50,218 bases of DNA, from contig CALRFQ010000006.1 of assembly GCA_943356675.1 (NCBI GenBank), forward strand, positions 1 through 50,218, in the 5' to 3' direction. How positions within the stretch are numbered: the first letter of the stretch is position 1; every line of letters begins with the position of its first letter. Position numbers and translations under genes: made by a program. Under the pieces are notes generated by a model. That model was not told the DNA's origin and did no database searches. It saw only the letters and a program-made list of their open reading frames with translations. Source of the DNA: Candidatus Nomurabacteria bacterium (GTDB taxonomy: Bacteria; Patescibacteriota; Minisyncoccia; Phycocordibacterales; UBA9973). Positions 48,422 to 50,218 of this stretch are shown here, in pieces.

Positions 48422-49801
48422 TTAATTCTTTTTGTTAGCATTTGATAGACCCGACCCGAATAAAAATCCGATAAACTTATTCATTTTATTTATATTCATA
48501 GCATATAAGAACAAACGGCTTATAGACATTGAAGATAGAAGTGAAACTATAACACCAAGGAGGAATGTGAGCGCGAATCCTTGGATAAGTGGAGTTCCAA
48601 ACCAGAATAATATTACAGCTGTAATAATACTTGAGAAGTTTGAGTCACGGATTGAAAGCCAAGCAAGTGAGAAACCGTGCTGTATAGCATCAGATACTGT
48701 GCGTCCTGCCTTTAGCTCTTCTTTAATACGCTCGAAAATAAGCACGTTTGCATCCACAGCGATACCAAGCGATATAATGAATCCTGCCATTCCAGCTGCA
48801 GTAAGAGTGATTGGAATTAATTTAAATAGTGCAAGCATTATCGCTACATATATTGATAGTGCAAGTACTGCAATGAATCCTGGAAGTCTGTACCAAAGTA
48901 CTAGGAATAATGCTATAAGAATAAATCCAATGAGAGCTGCTTTAAGACCTGCATTCACCGCAAGCTCACCTAGTGATGGTCCGATAGTTTGTGTGGAAAT
49001 AAGTTCGATAGGCACAGGAAGTGCGCCAGAGTTTAAGCGACCTACGAGAGTCTTTGCTTCAACTGCTGTGAAATTTCCACTAATCTGAGCTTTGCCTCCT
49101 GAGATAGCTTCATTTACTCTTGGAGTAGAAATAGGTTGACCATCTAGATATATAGCTACAGTCTTTCCTACATTCTCTTTAGTAATTTTTTCAAAAAGTG
49201 CTGCACCTTCAGCATCAAACTGAAGTGAAACTTTTGGCTCATTTGTATTTGGATCGAAATCAAGAATTGCTTTATCTAAATATCTACCAGTAAGATCTGT
49301 AGGAACATACTTTAGGTTGGCATCAATTGAGACTTGACCATTATTATCAATCTTTACTTCCTGAACTTTATCCTTAGGTGCTTCTGTACGGAATTCAAGA
49401 AGCGGTGTCTGACCGATCATAGCTACAGCTTTTGTAACATCTGTAACTCCAGGAAGATCCACTATTAATCTTTCTTCACCTTGGTTAGAGAAACCTCCAT
49501 CTTGCACTTGCACAATAGGCTCTGCTACTCCGAAAATATTCACTCGACGTTCGATAACATCACGGAGTGAACTCATGGCGTCTTTCACCTCAAGAGTTTT
49601 CACCGCACTGACATCTGCACGATATAATAAATGTGTACCTCCACTTAGATCAAGACCGAGCTTAAACGGGAACTTCGCTACACCTGTAGCTACTGTATCC
49701 TTAGCGAGGTTTCTATGAGCTAATTCTGACTTATAAACGAATAATGCGACACCCAAACCGAGTGCCAAAATAAGCAATGCTGTAATTCTTTTTTTCCACA
49801 T
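48422..49801 (-). CDS. secD: Protein translocase subunit SecD
   Basis: Export motor subunit. The 459-residue protein has one N-terminal helix, FKLGLDLSGGTHLLYRADV, the periplasmic P1 head (VIERRVNIFGVAEPIVQVQ, ERLIVDLPGVTD), a P1 base and GPSLGELAVNAGLKAAL, then the helices with GIAVDANVLIFERIKEELKAGRTV. It is at the short end for the family (~520-615). A TATAAT 12 nt upstream, overlapping the stop of the preceding PAP2 gene, gives a promoter with a ~5-nt leader. yajC is not adjacent. Confidence 0.96.
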   Translation of the reverse strand: MWKKRITALLILALGLGVALFVYKSELAHRNLAKDTVATGVAKFPFKLGLDLSGGTHLLYRADVSAVKTLEVKDAMSSLRDVIERRVNIFGVAEPIVQVQDGGFSNQGEERLIVDLPGVTDVTKAVAMIGQTPLLEFRTEAPKDKVQEVKIDNNGQVSIDANLKYVPTDLTGRYLDKAILDFDPNTNEPKVSLQFDAEGAALFEKITKENVGKTVAIYLDGQPISTPRVNEAISGGKAQISGNFTAVEAKTLVGRLNSGALPVPIELISTQTIGPSLGELAVNAGLKAALIGFILIALFLVLWYRLPGFIAVLALSIYVAIMLALFKLIPITLTAAGMAGFIISLGIAVDANVLIFERIKEELKAGRTVSDAIQHGFSLAWLSIRDSNFSSIITAVILFWFGTPLIQGFALTFLLGVIVSLLSSMSISRLFLYAMNINKMNKFIGFLFGSGLSNANKKN

Positions 49802-49813
49802 AATACGCTATAT

Positions 49814-49819
49814 ATTATA
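49814..49819 (-). promoter_or_regulatory. -10 box for secDF
   Basis: TATAAT on the minus strand, 12 nt before the secD ATG; it includes the stop codon of the PAP2 gene. Confidence 0.45.
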
Positions 49820-50218
49820 GATTTTTAGCAAAAAATGCAATAACCTTAGGATGCTTGCCAATACGCACAAAAAGGGTTCCAATAATGGCTCCAATAATGA
49901 AACCAAAGAGTACATCTAGTGGATAATGGACGCCTATTATAGATCTAGATAGACCGATTAGCAAAGTACAGAGAATAAAAAAAATACCTAATTTACGGTT
50001 CATACTAAAAGCCACTACGGTAAGTGCAGCGAAAAGTGTCGCGTGAGATGAAGGTAGAGAATACCCAGATTCGTGAAAAAGTGGCACAATATTTATATCC
50101 ACAAATGGTCTTGGTATTTTTAGTATTTCTTTAATAATTTTAGATACTATATATGCCCCTATTCCCGCCCCTCCTAAAACAAATAAATTTAATAACAGAG
50201 GTCTTATTTTAACTAATA
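49815..50218 (-). CDS. PAP2-family membrane phosphatase, 5' end cut by window
   Basis: Lipid or undecaprenyl-pyrophosphate phosphatase-type protein; the frame is open to the window edge, so the N-terminus is missing. All three PAP2 motifs are present: KEILKIPRP (K-x6-RP), SLPSSHA (PSGH-like), and SRSIIGVHYPLDVLFG (SR-x5-H-x3-D). Hydrophobic helices lie between them. A GTG at 50102 could be taken as the start, but motif 1 is upstream of it, so the real start lies outside the window. Recycling of the undecaprenyl carrier or phospholipid dephosphorylation is possible; the sequence does not decide. Confidence 0.9.
   Translation of the reverse strand, partial: LVKIRPLLLNLFVLGGAGIGAYIVSKIIKEILKIPRPFVDINIVPLFHESGYSLPSSHATLFAALTVVAFSMNRKLGIFFILCTLLIGLSRSIIGVHYPLDVLFGFIIGAIIGTLFVRIGKHPKVIAFFAKNL

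Overview
The window looks like a chromosomal segment of a Patescibacteria (CPR) genome, most likely the Parcubacteria/Paceibacteria group. This placement is inferred from protein character, not from a tree. The DNA is AT-rich and uses the standard code. Many housekeeping proteins are cut down to their cores: RpoB has 1059 residues, ThrRS lacks TGS, PheS and PheT lack their peripheral tRNA-binding parts, and SMC has 757 residues with no recognisable hinge. Two surface proteins carry a phage-type S74 chaperone domain. Shine-Dalgarno sequences are rare, and many start codons sit 6-8 nt after a -10 box, so leaderless mRNAs look common.

Layout. 1-9.9 kb: minus-strand block rpoB-rpoC-dnaG-rpoD (rpoD runs off the left edge) behind a sigma70-type promoter and a ~150-nt leader. 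9.9-11.5 kb: small unknown genes among short palindromes. 11.6-13.2 kb: rpsP, khpA, trmD (minus), separated by terminators. 13.2-16 kb: rnr and a NodB-type deacetylase (plus), then a minus-strand lipoprotein gene. 17.3-21.5 kb: rpmF, a NusB-Nudix fusion, rnc and a hinge-less SMC (minus). 21.6-26.7 kb: a Nudix gene, thrS (plus), an ITPA/RdgB-type gene and gyrB (minus). 26.7-27.9 kb: an accessory patch with a zinc-ribbon protein, a 44-residue membrane protein, the N-terminal stub of an IS200-like/REP (RAYT) transposase, and REP-like palindromes. 27.9-34.5 kb: two large paralogous S74 surface proteins sharing promoter and leader. 34.6-37.2 kb: pheS-pheT. 37.3-44.6 kb: a small unknown gene, a UvrD-RecB-nuclease helicase, and the cluster methyltransferase, M24 peptidase, murL, murD. 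44.6-50.2 kb: tRNA-Ser, a membrane protein, lemA-htpX, secD-secF and a PAP2 phosphatase that runs off the right edge.

The main points of interest are: (1) a probable MurL epimerase overlapping a MurD ligase, which implies the L-Glu-then-epimerise route to D-Glu in peptidoglycan; (2) a family of CTAGG-N5-CCTAG and CAAGAAC/GTTCTTG palindromes together with a RAYT remnant, including one copy inside the M24 coding sequence; (3) the NusB-Nudix fusion; (4) recurrent leaderless promoter-start spacing; (5) the duplicated S74 surface proteins with internal tandem duplications. All functional names rest on motif reading by eye. No database search was run.
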